DNA from: Mactra quadrangularis
Lineage: Eukaryota; Mollusca; Bivalvia; Venerida; Mactridae
Assembly: GCA_025267735.1 (NCBI GenBank)
Contig: CM046304.1
Span: 5,394,001-5,458,000 of the forward strand
Direction: 5' to 3'
DNA: 64,000 nucleotides
This document shows positions 20,508 through 32,260 of this stretch, piece by piece. Position 1 is the first letter of the stretch, and each line of letters starts with the position of its first letter. The translations under genes were made by a program, and so were the position numbers. The notes beneath the pieces are model-generated. The model did not search any database and was not told the DNA's origin. It saw only the letters and a list, made by a program, of their open reading frames with translations.

Positions 20508-20654
20508 ACCTGTTTTCGTCTCTTTTTACTTCTATTTTCTTAAATCGACATTTATGTTATTGTTTCTTTTCTAAAAGTGAGACTTAATAGAATTGATTAT
20601 GACGTAATTAGGAAAATTTTATAGAACATTATTTTACTTCCTGTTTCTGTTTCA
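20508..20654 (-). promoter_or_regulatory. Promoter/first-exon-like unit P6
   Basis: GAAACAGAAACAGGAAGT (20636-20653), TATAAAA (20617-20623), TTACGTCATAA just downstream, uORF ATGTCGATTTAA (20540-20551), donor CAG/GTAATT with GT at 20508-20509. It is the most distal unit, almost 10 kb from the receptor A exon. Confidence 0.45.
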
Positions 20655-20869
20655 AATTTTATCAAAGACAACTCTTGATTTGTTATCAACTGAGTATCAT
20701 TTGAGTGATCGTTCTTGTTATAATACAAATTATGATTTATTAACATATATGAACTTTATTATTTATAAAATATTGGTATCGAATTGAAACCAAGTTACAT
20801 GTCTATTTATAGCTCAAAATATTTTTAACGCGAGAATAGATATTATTTAATCTTACACTAACGCATATT

Positions 20870-21460
20870 AATTTTACCAGTAATACTCTATCAGATATAT
20901 TTTATCAGTAATATTTTATTATTACATTTTATCGATTACATTTTATCAATTACAATTTATCGATTATAGTTTCTCAACTGTCAAAAGATGAATAATTTCC
21001 ATGCGAATGCGTTTGTTAAAATTATTGTCGTAATACATCCACGAGTTTCCGAACGTTTGTATTACGATCGAGTAAAGCTGCTTATGCCGTACGATATGTT
21101 TTAGTCAAGACATTTTTAATAACAATTAGACCGCAAAACAAAAACAATGCATTCAGTCACCGTGAAATTATTCAAGTTTTGACAGTTGAGAAAAGAACGG
21201 ACTATACATTCTTTTAATTAATTTTTATCATTACATTTTATTGTTTCATTTTATCGATTTCATTTTATCAACAACATTTTATCAATTACACTTTATCAAT
21301 TACACTTTACCAATTACACTTTACCAATTACATTTTTCAATCACAATTTATGAATAACTGTTTACACATACATACACGTACTCTGTATATTTACCGTTAT
21401 GAATTACATTTTATCAATAACCTTTTATAAAGTACACTGTATGATTACAATAAATTACAA
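20870..21460. repeat. TTTATCAATTACA minisatellite with embedded element
   Basis: Degenerate 13-base units of the type TTTATCAATTACA occupy 20870-20965 and 21220-21450. Between them lies a block bounded by CTCAACTGTCAAAA and its perfect inverse TTTTGACAGTTGAG (about 20974-21196), apparently a small inserted element. Homologous blocks are at 60080-60620 (block B) and 34840-35200. Confidence 0.65.
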
Positions 21461-21655
21461 TTTTTAAATTACATCTTATTTTAAAGAATAAGATGATGCG
21501 ATATATATATTTTTGATTTCCATTATCGTAGAAATTCAGTAATTTCTTCACTTCAACCTGGTATAAATGGGTTCCTATAAGGTTGGTATAATTCTGTCGC
21601 ACTGTGTCGGCTTGATTAGGCTTAGTGAAAGAATCCACAGGGAGATAGGTAAATA

Positions 21656-22508
21656 TACAAGTATAAGCATTTCCAAAAATGCTTGAAATCGTCGGTTAGC
21701 CATGTATGACATTTCCTTTAGAAAACATTCAAGAAATATATGTGTCAGAGTTTAACAATTTCTTCATGTTCCGACCGAGCACGTACAAACGCATTTTTAC
21801 AATTCACATGTCCATTTGGCAAGAAACTATATTTATTGATAACAAACATATATTATTCTATTCAAGAACATGTTCTGTCCCATATTCCGACGGCTAATCG
21901 AACGTAGATTATATTCATTTACAAGAAAATATTGACGCATAGCATCAAAGAGCCAAAACTATTAATAACACGAAAGTACTGCTTCAGCCTGTGATCTCTA
22001 TAAGTGAGGAATTAAATTCTTTAAAATGTTTATTAACCGCTAATTAAACCAATTATATTTGACAATTTAAAATATAAATGTACAATATATAAAAGGATCA
22101 TTATCAGTGATGGTGTGATAATCCTTCTTTGTTTATATGGTGTCAGTGTCTTCGTCAATGGTTTAGACTGTGACTATCTATAAATAGACCGCGAAGGCCG
22201 TCGAGTGTACATGTTTAGTTTAAACCACAGTTTAGAAGAGAAAATATAACTTTCATGGAGAAACTCGTTTTACAGATAATTTATAAATGCTAAACAAAAT
22301 GAATAAAATGTTTACAGAAACACGGCACGTATTACACTTTATTAAAAATTTACAAGTTTAAAGCTTGGTACATTTTGTATTTAGCCATGTCTCTGATCCG
22401 GCTGTATGATATCACAGTGGACGTTCGTGTTTTAGTTTTAACGTTTTAAACTTAGTTTATCCAGGATCCTATATTAGAAGGATATGTAACGCCCTATCGT
22501 TCAACCCG
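21656..22508. other. Unassigned
   Basis: Past the end of block A. AT-rich with no recognised gene or repeat; the short open frame at 21706 has no features. Confidence 0.4.
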
Positions 22509-23303
22509 AGGTGCGTTCAACAATGCGAGCGCTCGGGGCGACATCGAGCGCCCGCGTTCTGAACGCGGGCGATCGCGCGTGCGCTCGCGTGCGCTCGCGA
22601 TACAGCTCGAGAGGTGTTTCGCTTATAAATTGTTAAATAAATTCCGGTAAATACCGTTTCGTTTTGGTACCGGTACTCAAATCGGTACATTGAAAAAAAT
22701 ATAGCAGATTTAAAATAACCAAATACGAAATATTCAATGCTTTAATCCTTCTGTGTATTTATCGTATTTCAAAGGGATTTACATCGATCTAAACTTCGGT
22801 TTAGTATATCATATAAGCTAGGGTGTCAGATGCTGAATATTATACATGTGCTGCATAAATGAAATTTGTTTTCATTTTATCACGACCATATCTAAATATA
22901 AAAAAATATATCAAAGAATTTTTCTGAAAAGTGGACGCAAACTTGTGTGTTACTTGTTCCACTACTTACTAAACTACCCACGCAATGCATGTGATACACT
23001 AAATGTACCCTTTATTTGGTACAGTAAATTGATTCACTATGATTTATGTATGGTAAAAAATATGAAATATCTTGTGTATCAGCAGAAATAATTTTGATTC
23101 ACCCACCCGCTTTTTTAATAATGTGCTGTTTGACTTTGTCTTGGATTATTATAGCGAGCGCTAACCATTCTGTACACAAACGGTCTGACTGACCGATATC
23201 TTCACCTTCTTCTATTTATAGAATAAGCGCTCGCAGTCGTTCAATAACAAAACAATTCGCGAGGCGGGCGCTCGAGCGAGCGCCCGCATTGTTGAACACA
23301 CCT
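22509..23303. mobile_element. GC-rich-ended inverted-repeat element
   Basis: The ends AGGTGCGTTCAACAATGCG and its inverse (CGC.TTGTTGAAC.CACCT type) bound about 795 bases. Next to the ends are clusters of GCGAGCGCTCG and CGCCCGCG, unlike the AT-rich surroundings. A shorter copy in the opposite orientation is at 42104-42525. No clear target duplication and no transposase were found. Confidence 0.65.
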
Positions 23304-26300
23304 AAGATTTTATCGATTTTCACTGTCGTTTCAGTTTCGTCTGCTAATTTATCGTAAAGTGTATCAATTGGGAGAAAGAGAGGGTTTTTTTTAATCCAAA
23401 GTGGTGGTAATCGGCGAAAGGTTCAATTAATTGCGCGATCGTGAATTTAAGTTGTCTTTTTATTTGGAATTCTTCCCGCTCAATTACGACTATTTTTTTA
23501 AAAATGTAACAAATTCTCAATAGTAATTGATCTTCTTGAGCACCGTGAACTCGACAGTTCCGAGTTATCGACAATTCCAGGTCACTGTTTTACAATAGTA
23601 CACAGATGTTTCCTTAATAATGCAATATTTTGATTATGTGATAGTTAAGTCATGTACACTAATTACTTCGCTACCGTAACAAAAACTTTGCATGTTAAAA
23701 TTTCTCTACCGAAAGTCATAGTCATGAAACACTGAACAGCGTCTTTTCAAACAAAGGCAATAGTACGACAACGTTTCGTCCATGCGTTCGAACAAAAAAA
23801 TAGTGATTTATATATACAATTCGCATAAAATAAGTCCTTAATTTACATTGCTTTGTTGGATATTTGTCGGTGAACAAGGTTCAACTCATAGATTTGTTTC
23901 ATCTTATAACTGTCATTCTGTACACAAACGGTCTGACTGACCTTTGTACGGAGACGCCGCGCATCACGGGTAAACTGTTTATTTACCTGAAAGCACGTGG
24001 CAATGTTTACATTCTAAAAATTTCCCCCCTTCAAGTAATCTGAACAAATAGAGTATGAATTTTGTGTCTACTCAATAAAATTTGGCAATCCAACCAACTA
24101 TCCTCATCAAATTAAACTTTTTAACTGGAAGTTAAACCTTCATCATAACGTGTTTACATCTGTCATTCTTTACACAATAATTTGAATTCGAAAGTAGAGT
24201 ACACGGTTTAACTATGTACCTATACCTACAGAGGTTTAAAAGTACTTAGTATATATAGAATAATATTCCTGTAGCTAAAAGCGGTCATTATTTTACATTT
24301 TAGTAGTTATATTTGGCGAAAAAATGCAACAAAGTACTTCACAACAACGATTTTCTTTGATATTTGTATTCATACGCGGAACTACCTGACGCGGAAGTAA
24401 ATTGCTGATGATTGGAGATCGTTATGCGTCTTAGTATAGAGGTGATATCTTCACCGTCTGTTTATAGAATGAATAACTGTTTGACAATTATGCAGACAAA
24501 GTAAGCACGTGACAATTTCGGGTCAAAACCTAACCCCTATTATGTAGAATCTTATATTTCAATTAAAAAGTATTTTTTATCATTTAAAATTGATTTTACA
24601 CATGATTTTATCCCATATGTAAGACATTTGTCCATTAATATTGATTTCTAACCCTGTTGAGACCACTCCGGATTAAAGAGACAAGCATCTGTCACGTGAC
24701 CCGGAATTGGCAAGTAAGACCCGTAGCTATCGAGTTTGAAACATGTATTTTTGAAAATTGTAGCAAATTATAAGCAAATAAACAGAAATAATATAGTTAA
24801 GCAAGGTAATGTGGAAGTATGTGCATGTCAATTTATGCAGGTTTGATTCTTGTCTGGTTCCCAGTCGTACTTTGGCAGGTAAAGGTACGTCAGGCAAACC
24901 ATGATCATGTCCGCGCCTATTTACTGAATTAGATATTTGATAATTATGTTTTCAAATGAGCATTTCTCACTACACAGACTTAAACCAAGGGATCATTGTA
25001 TAAGAATTACAGTTAGTACCTTTTTTCAGTTGTTTTGTTTCATTTTTACTAAATAAAGTATCCGAAATTCTAACGAGACTAAGCCACGTCCGAATTGTGT
25101 TCAAGTGAGTCTTGTTCGTGTAAATTGTTCGATAAATATACATGTAATCAGAAAAATCGAAATCGAATGTCCTAAATAGTATCAAACTCTCCTAAAGTAA
25201 CTATCGTCAGCAAATGTTCATGCAAAATCAAGAAAACGTAATACCTGATTAATAACTGAGGAGACCGCCATAATTACCGATCGCTTTTTGGTTATCAAAA
25301 TAGCGGATTAGAACACCTTTAATTGAGGATACAACATTAACTGGGTCTGTGATTAAGTTCAATAGTCCTAAAATCAATGTAAAAATCAGCCAGGAAATGG
25401 GGTGTTTTAAAGTTGCGTTTTAGATTTAATCAAGCATATGCAAGGAAAAAGTTTATTGGATACCATTTTTCTATGTATTTGTTTCACATTAGTAAAACCA
25501 AATGCTGTTCAAACGCGCGTTGAATGTGAAGACTGCTAAATAAAAATGCCCGTATAGGACTTCAATCCATGAAAATCGTTGTTCTTAGCCGAAAATGGCC
25601 ATATTTGAAGATGAAATTGATTATTTAAGCCAGCTAATTTCGATTTATTTAGTTACCAAATCCATTTAAACATCACAGATCTATCGACAAATCGAACTTT
25701 AACACATATTTAGAGACCATTTCACTCATATACTGCGCTACAGTGCAGCCTACATTTTCGATTGGTCGCCATTTCACACATGTTTCGTGCTTGGGTCGAT
25801 AATAATTGTCTTAGAATAAACATGAAATTTACCAAACTTGGATAATTGAGTCATTAACGACCAACTTATTTATGACTGTTGGACATAATTTTCTTAATGA
25901 GTACATAAAACATCTTTCGATGGATTAGTTTAAAGTGGATATTCGTGAATAGAAATAGCTCGCCTTTTCGTGAAAATGGTGAATGAAACGGAATGGCGCT
26001 CTCGCATCGTCTCGCGACGACCGAGAACTTTCGTTAGTTTCCTTCCGTTACGAATCCTTCTAATATAGGATCCTTGGTTTATCCGAAATTCCTGTTCAGT
26101 GAAAACGGTCATTTTCTGCCCGAATATACAACCATTTCACGGATTTGGTTTAATAAGTAAATCCGATCGATTCCTAAGTTACAAACAACTGTAATCAATA
26201 TAATAACAAAGATTTTCGATTAAACTACGTCTTTCACGAATGACCAAATGATTTCCGTTAATTCATTTACGAAAATCAAGATTTTGATGTTAATGTTCAA

Positions 26301-26683
26301 TGGCGGCACCCATGGTTATTTTTGAGAAAATAAACTCGCGCGGAAGCTGGGAAGATAGGTTTGCTTTTTTCAACAAATGCGTTTTTTTTCAAGAAATGAA
26401 CATGTTCCAATTAGTTGTTTTTTGGTTTTATATTGCAACTTCCTTGAAACTGGTACTCGTTCATATATTGATAATGATATTTTCTGGTAATACAAAAAGG
26501 TAATCGGATGATATACGAAGAAGACGAGTCCATGCATGCACCCCTATTTTGACTGCTTGACGTCATTTTTTTCATCACATGACCTCAAATGCATCGTTCT
26601 GATTGGCTTAAGGCAACCGGTGTCGACACAAAAATGCTCAAATCTTAATAATTGTACTTATCGTCGGTACAGGACCGACGATA
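23304..26683. other. Mostly anonymous DNA
   Basis: No convincing gene. A 28-base phrase starting CATTCTGTACACAAACGG (23914) is repeated from 23166 inside the previous element, and a related AGGTGATATCTTCACCGTCTG is at about 24441, so diverged pieces of one repeat lie here. At 26300 ATG GCG GCA CCC opens a 67-codon frame with no recognisable domain; it could be a first exon but is unsupported. An 11-base-arm hairpin (ATCGTCGGT...ACCGACGAT) at 26658-26684 abuts the triplicated unit. Confidence 0.4.
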
Positions 26684-27213
26684 ATGACAGTAACCTGATG
26701 ATCATGAGTAATAGCTGTAACGTGCATAAGCATAAAACTTAGACTAGACTTTTCCCTATTGAAATAATAACTAGGTCTATGATACTGTATGCTGTGAACA
26801 GAATTTTGAATCTAGTATATTAAAACGGTAGGTTGGAATAAACTTCAACCAGATTGGTTATACAAATACGTCCAAACTTATCCATAAAATTACAAAGCAA
26901 ATACAAGCACATCTGAGCTTGTCTATAAAAATACAAATGCAATTTACTTATTTTGAAATTGATATAATGTCAAAAATTTCTAGCCTAAGAGAGTTTTTCT
27001 ACATGTTTCTGATTGTTATTATTTTTGTAAGGTTTAACGCCGCAGCAGGGGGGGGGTAAGGGGTGTCAAGTCCACCCTAGGATTTGGAAAATGTACATGT
27101 CCATTAGTGTATTTCTTGCTTGTAAGTCATTTTTGTCGTGGTTCGAGGTTCGGACCCCCCTAGAAAAAATCCTGGACACGCCCCTGTATAGTATGTATTT
27201 TGTTCACTTACAG

Positions 27214-27277
27214 AAACAGACACTGTCCAAAATAGGCGGCTCTTGCGTTGGCGAGATGTCAGGAATATTATGGGAAG
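27214..27277 (+). CDS. Exon-like piece 1, DUF4806-like gene (unit 1)
   Basis: A 64-base segment between a 3' splice site (TTCACTTACAG) and a donor (GTAAAT). In its third frame it reads through ...LLRWRDVRNIMG and joins in phase to the next exon-like piece. Repeated at 29073-29136 and 30925-30988. The other frames contain stops or fail to join. The gene is a fragment here: no in-phase upstream exon is visible. Confidence 0.4.
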
Positions 27278-27516
27278 GTAAATATGTAATTTTAATTCTT
27301 TTGGAAATAATTATTTTTGACATTATGAATTTAACAGTTTATTTGAAATAGAGAGATAACTTTGAATTGCAAAAAATAAGGATTTTAGTCATATTTATTA
27401 ACAATCAATCACTTTTCCTATTTCGGGCAAGTTCGTTTTTTATTTATGTTTTGGTATATATCCCCATTATTGCATGAAGAATTACTTTCTTAAAAAAGTG
27501 TTTCTCTATTTGACAG

Positions 27517-27781
27517 ACTAATGACGAACGAGTTAATGTCTAAGTTTAACCTAAAAGGGGAAAAACAAAAGCTGTCTTTCCAGAGATCACCTGTGTGCAT
27601 GACTGTTATTGTTAAGTACTACCGTTTGCTATATTGGTTAGAGATTTGGACTCCTCATGGGCCAAGACATTGCAGTCGATCGAAAAAGGTCTCGTCATTT
27701 AAGAAAAGCCTACTTTCATATGTTTTGATGATTGACTTTCATGGTGCAAAACTTTGCACCCTGCTGCCCTCTGATTGGTAA
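27517..27781 (+). CDS. Exon-like piece 2, DUF4806-like gene (unit 1)
   Basis: It follows acceptor TCTCTATTTGACAG. Joined to the 64-base piece across a 239-base intron, it continues as LMTNELMSKFNLKGEKQK followed by LSFQRSPVC. The LMTNEL...FNLKG...K.SF pattern resembles the DUF4806 domain found in many invertebrate and transposon-associated proteins. The frame runs to a stop at 27779-27781, but the domain-like part ends near codon 35. Copies at 29376-29640 and 31228-31492, the last with a Val-to-Ala change. The assignment is by memory of the family pattern. Confidence 0.4.
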
Positions 27782-27999
27782 AAAAATTGCACCGTCTCTT
27801 TCAAAATAAAAATTCGCCATTGGCGGCTAGCGCATGCGTTTTTTGGAAGGATTTTTTTTCAAAAAATTCCTTTCTATGTCTGCGCTCTGCGAAATTTGAA
27901 AAAGAACGAACAACACCTTCAATTCAACAGAAATCAATGAGTCAATGCGACCAAGAAATAGTGCAGCAAAAAAATATGTGTACTATCAAAAGCAGGTAA
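27770..27999 (+). promoter_or_regulatory. Promoter and first-exon-like piece (unit 1)
   Basis: A TATA-less promoter-like stretch has an inverted CCAAT (ATTGG, 27774-27778), the palindrome CGCCATTGGCG (27815-27825) and an NRF-1-like GCGCATGCG (27830-27838). Downstream, ATG at 27937 opens a 20-codon frame that ends exactly at a consensus donor (AAGCAG/GTAAGT, GT at 27996). Copies are at about 29629-29858 and 31481-31710. In a tandem array this piece lies upstream of the exon-like pieces of the next unit, but the phases do not match directly. Confidence 0.4.
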
Positions 28000-30900
28000 G
28001 TTGAAATAAGTGATTTAAACAAATACTTAAAATTATGATATTTAATGTTTTTTACACATTAATCAAACAACATTCTAACTGTGCACTGGGAGAAGGTTTT
28101 TTTGTATTATTGCGCATTAGTATCTACCACACGCTTGTATATAAATACAATTTTAATGAGCAGTTATCTCAGCAGAAGTTTACTTTGAGAGCGAAGCGTT
28201 TTCATAAAAAAAGTTTTTTTTAATAGACCACAACAAATTAATCGTTTTGTACGTCTGATCTCTGGCACCTTGAAATCCGAAAATAAAACAAAATGCATCC
28301 GCACCTTACATTAATGCATCATAAATTTCGGAAAAGTCAAAAGTTTTGACACTCGGCCAAGTAGAATTGAACTGAAAATTAGTAATTTGAGTTCTACATA
28401 GCAATAAAAATCAGCACAATTTCACTGTTACAGAAAAGCAGTAATGTATTCTTGCTAACATACGGCATTAGAAATTACAATGACACAATCCTTTGTTCAG
28501 AAATATGATAACTGCACTCTGTCTTAGACCGTAAACTGAATATTTACTCATGATCATGAGTAATAGCTGTAACGTGCATAAGCATAAAACTTAGACTAGA
28601 CTTTTCCCTATTGAAATAATAACTAGGTCTATGATACTGTATGCTGTGAACAGAATTTTGAATCTAGTATATTAAAACGGTAGGTTGGAATAAACTTCAA
28701 CCAGATTGGTTATACAAATACGTCCAAACTTATCCATAAAATTACAAAGCAAATACAAGCACATCTGAGCTTGTCTATAAAAATACAAATGCAATTTACT
28801 TATTTTGAAATTGATATAATGTCAAAAATTTCTAGCCTAAGAGAGTTTTTCTACATGTTTCTGATTGTTATTATTTTTGTAAGGTTTAACGCCGCAGCAG
28901 GGGGGGGGGGGGGGGTAAGGGGTGTCAAGTCCACCCTAGGATTTGGAAAATGTACATGTCCATTAGTGTATTTCTTGCTTGTAAGTCATTTTTGTCGTGG
29001 TTCGAGGTTCGGACCCCCCTAGAAAAAATCCTGGACACGCCCCTGTATAGTATGTATTTTGTTCACTTACAGAAACAGACACTGTCCAAAATAGGCGGCT
29101 CTTGCGTTGGCGAGATGTCAGGAATATTATGGGAAGGTAAATATGTAATTTTAATTCTTTTGGAAATAATTATTTTTGACATTATGAATTTAACAGTTTA
29201 TTTGAAATAGAGAGATAACTTTGAATTGCAAAAAATAAGGATTTTAGTCATATTTATTAACAATCAATCACTTTTCCTATTTCGGGCAAGTTCGTTTTTT
29301 ATTTATGTTTTGGTATATATCCCCATTATTGCATGAAGAATTACTTTCTTAAAAAAGTGTTTCTCTATTTGACAGACTAATGACGAACGAGTTAATGTCT
29401 AAGTTTAACCTAAAAGGGGAAAAACAAAAGCTGTCTTTCCAGAGATCACCTGTGTGCATGACTGTTATTGTTAAGTACTACCGTTTGCTATATTGGTTAG
29501 AGATTTGGACTCCTCATGGGCCAAGACATTGCAGTCGATCGAAAAAGGTCTCGTCATTTAAGAAAAGCCTACTTTCATATGTTTTGATGATTGACTTTCA
29601 TGGTGCAAAACTTTGCACCCTGCTGCCCTCTGATTGGTAAAAAAATTGCACCGTCTCTTTCAAAATAAAAATTCGCCATTGGCGGCTAGCGCATGCGTTT
29701 TTTGGAAGGATTTTTTTTCAAAAAATTCCTTTCTATGTCTGCGCTCTGCGAAATTTGAAAAAGAACGAACAACACCTTCAATTCAACAGAAATCAATGAG
29801 TCAATGCGACCAAGAAATAGTGCAGCAAAAAAATATGTGTACTATCAAAAGCAGGTAAGTTGAAATAAGTGATTTAAACAAATACTTAAAATTATGATAT
29901 TTAATGTTTTTTACACATTAATCAAACAACATTCTAACTGTGCACTGGGAGAAGGTTTTTTTGTATTATTGCGCATTAGTATCTACCACACGCTTGTATA
30001 TAAATACAATTTTAATGAGCAGTTATCTCAGCAGAAGTTTACTTTGAGAGCGAAGCGTTTTCATAAAAAAAGTTTTTTTTAATAGACCACAACAAATTAA
30101 TCGTTTTGTACGTCTGATCTCTGGCACCTTGAAATCCGAAAATAAAACAAAATGCATCCGCACCTTACATTAATGCATCATAAATTTCGGAAAAGTCAAA
30201 AGTTTTGACACTCGGCCAAGTAGAATTGAACTGAAAATTAGTAATTTGAGTTCTACATAGCAATAAAAATCAGCACAATTTCACTGTTACAGAAAAGCAG
30301 TAATGTATTCTTGCTAACATACGGCATTAGAAATTACAATGACACAATCCTTTGTTCAGAAATATGATAACTGCACTCTGTCTTAGACCGTAAACTGAAT
30401 ATTTACTCATGATCATGAGTAATAGCTGTAACGTGCATAAGCATAAAACTTAGACTAGACTTTTCCCTATTGAAATAATAACTAGGTCTATGATACTGTA
30501 TGCTGTGAACAGAATTTTGAATCTAGTATATTAAAACGGTAGGTTGGAATAAACTTCAACCAGATTGGTTATACAAATACGTCCAAACTTATCCATAAAA
30601 TTACAAAGCAAATACAAGCACATCTGAGCTTGTCTATAAAAATACAAATGCAATTTACTTATTTTGAAATTGATATAATGTCAAAAATTTCTAGCCTAAG
30701 AGAGTTTTTCTACATGTTTCTGATTGTTATTATTTTTGTAAGGTTTAACGCCGCAGCAGGGGGGGGGTAAGGGGTGTCAAGTCCACCCTAGGATTTGGAA
30801 AATGTACATGTCCATTAGTGTATTTCTTGCTTGTAAGTCATTTTTGTCGTGGTTCGAGGTTCGGACCCCCCTAGAAAAAATCCTGGACACGCCCCTGTAT

Positions 30901-32260
30901 AGTATGTATTTTGTTCACTTACAGAAACAGACACTGTCCAAAATAGGCGGCTCTTGCGTTGGCGAGATGTCAGGAATATTATGGGAAGGTAAATATGTAA
31001 TTTTAATTCTTTTGGAAATAATTATTTTTGACATTATGAATTTAACAGTTTATTTGAAATAGAGAGATAACTTTGAATTGCAAAAAATAAGGATTTTAGT
31101 CATATTTATTAACAATCAATCACTTTTCCTATTTCGGGCAAGTTCGTTTTTTATTTATGTTTTGGTATATATCCCCATTATTGCATGAAGAATTACTTTC
31201 TTAAAAAAGTGTTTCTCTATTTGACAGACTAATGACGAACGAGTTAATGTCTAAGTTTAACCTAAAAGGGGAAAAACAAAAGCTGTCTTTCCAGAGATCA
31301 CCTGCGTGCATGACTGTTATTGTTAAGTACTACCGTTTGCTATATTGGTTAGAGATTTGGACTCCTCATGGGCCAAGACATTGCAGTCGATCGAAAAAGG
31401 TCTCGTCATTTAAGAAAAGCCTACTTTCATATGTTTTGATGATTGACTTTCATGGTGCAAAACTTTGCACCCTGCTGCCCTCTGATTGGTAAAAAAATTG
31501 CACCGTCTCTTTCAAAATAAAAATTCGCCATTGGCGGCTAGCGCATGCGTTTTTTGGAAGGATTTTTTTTCAAAAAATTCCTTTCTATGTCTGCGCTCTG
31601 CGAAATTTGAAAAAGAACGAACAACACCTTCAATTCAACAGAAATCAATGAGTCAATGCGACCAAGAAATAGTGCAGCAAAAAAATATGTGTACTATCAA
31701 AAGCAGGTAAGTTGAAATAAGTGATTTAAACAAATACTTAAAATTATGATATTTAATGTTTTTTACACATTAATCAAACAACATTCTAACTGTGCACTGG
31801 GAGAAGGTTTTTTTGTATTATTGCGCATTAGTATCTACCACACGCTTGTATATAAATACAATTTTAATGAGCAGTTATCTCAGCAGAAGTTTACTTTGAG
31901 AGCGAAGCGTTTTCATAAAAAAAGTTTTTTTTAATAGACCACAACAAATTAATCGTTTTGTACGTCTGATCTCTGGCACCTTGAAATCCGAAAATAAAAC
32001 AAAATGCATCCGCACCTTACATTAATGCATCATAAATTTCGGAAAAGTCAAAAGTTTTGACACTCGGCCAAGTAGAATTGAACTGAAAATTAGTAATTTG
32101 AGTTCTACATAGCAATAAAAATCAGCACAATTTCACTGTTACAGAAAAGCAGTAATGTATTCTTGCTAACATACGGCATTAGAAATTACAATGACACAAT
32201 CCTTTGTTCAGAAATATGATAACTGCACTCTGTCTTAGACCGTAAACTGAATATTTACTC

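Larger units (their letters stand above)
2740..21655. repeat. Segmental duplication, block A
   Basis: This block is collinear and in the same orientation as 46813-60797. Anchors: 2743/46816, 3628/47701, 4040/48113, receptor gene 8453/51775, and the TTTATCAATTACA-rich tail 20870-21655/60060-60797. For the first 2 kb the offset is a constant 44073 bases. Later offsets shift because each copy carries private insertions: 6579-7930 here, and 49880-50445, 54972-55907 and about 58805-59970 in block B. The copy ends near 21655, where block B continues into a different repeat. Confidence 0.85.
26698..32260 (+). repeat. Tandem triplication of a 1.85-kb unit
   Basis: Three head-to-tail copies: 26698-28549 (1852), 28550-30408 (1859) and 30409-32260 (1852). 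By eye they differ only in a G-run (9, 16 and 9 G at about 27048, 28900 and 30759) and one T-to-C change at 31305. Each junction makes the perfect palindrome TTACTCATGATCATGAGTAA. Copy 1 alone has a further 14 bases of shared sequence on its left (from 26684), also present in the partial copy at 60805. The copies are so alike that the array is very young, or partly an assembly effect. Confidence 0.95.

Noticed and set aside
26300..26503. 67-codon ORF starting MAAPMV
   Set aside because: A plausible start context, but no domain, no convincing donor and no conserved copy in the window.
27091..27351. 86-codon frame starting MYMSIS, three copies
   Set aside because: It spans a repeat tail, a splice acceptor, an exon-like piece and intron; its apparent conservation only reflects the near-identity of the tandem units.
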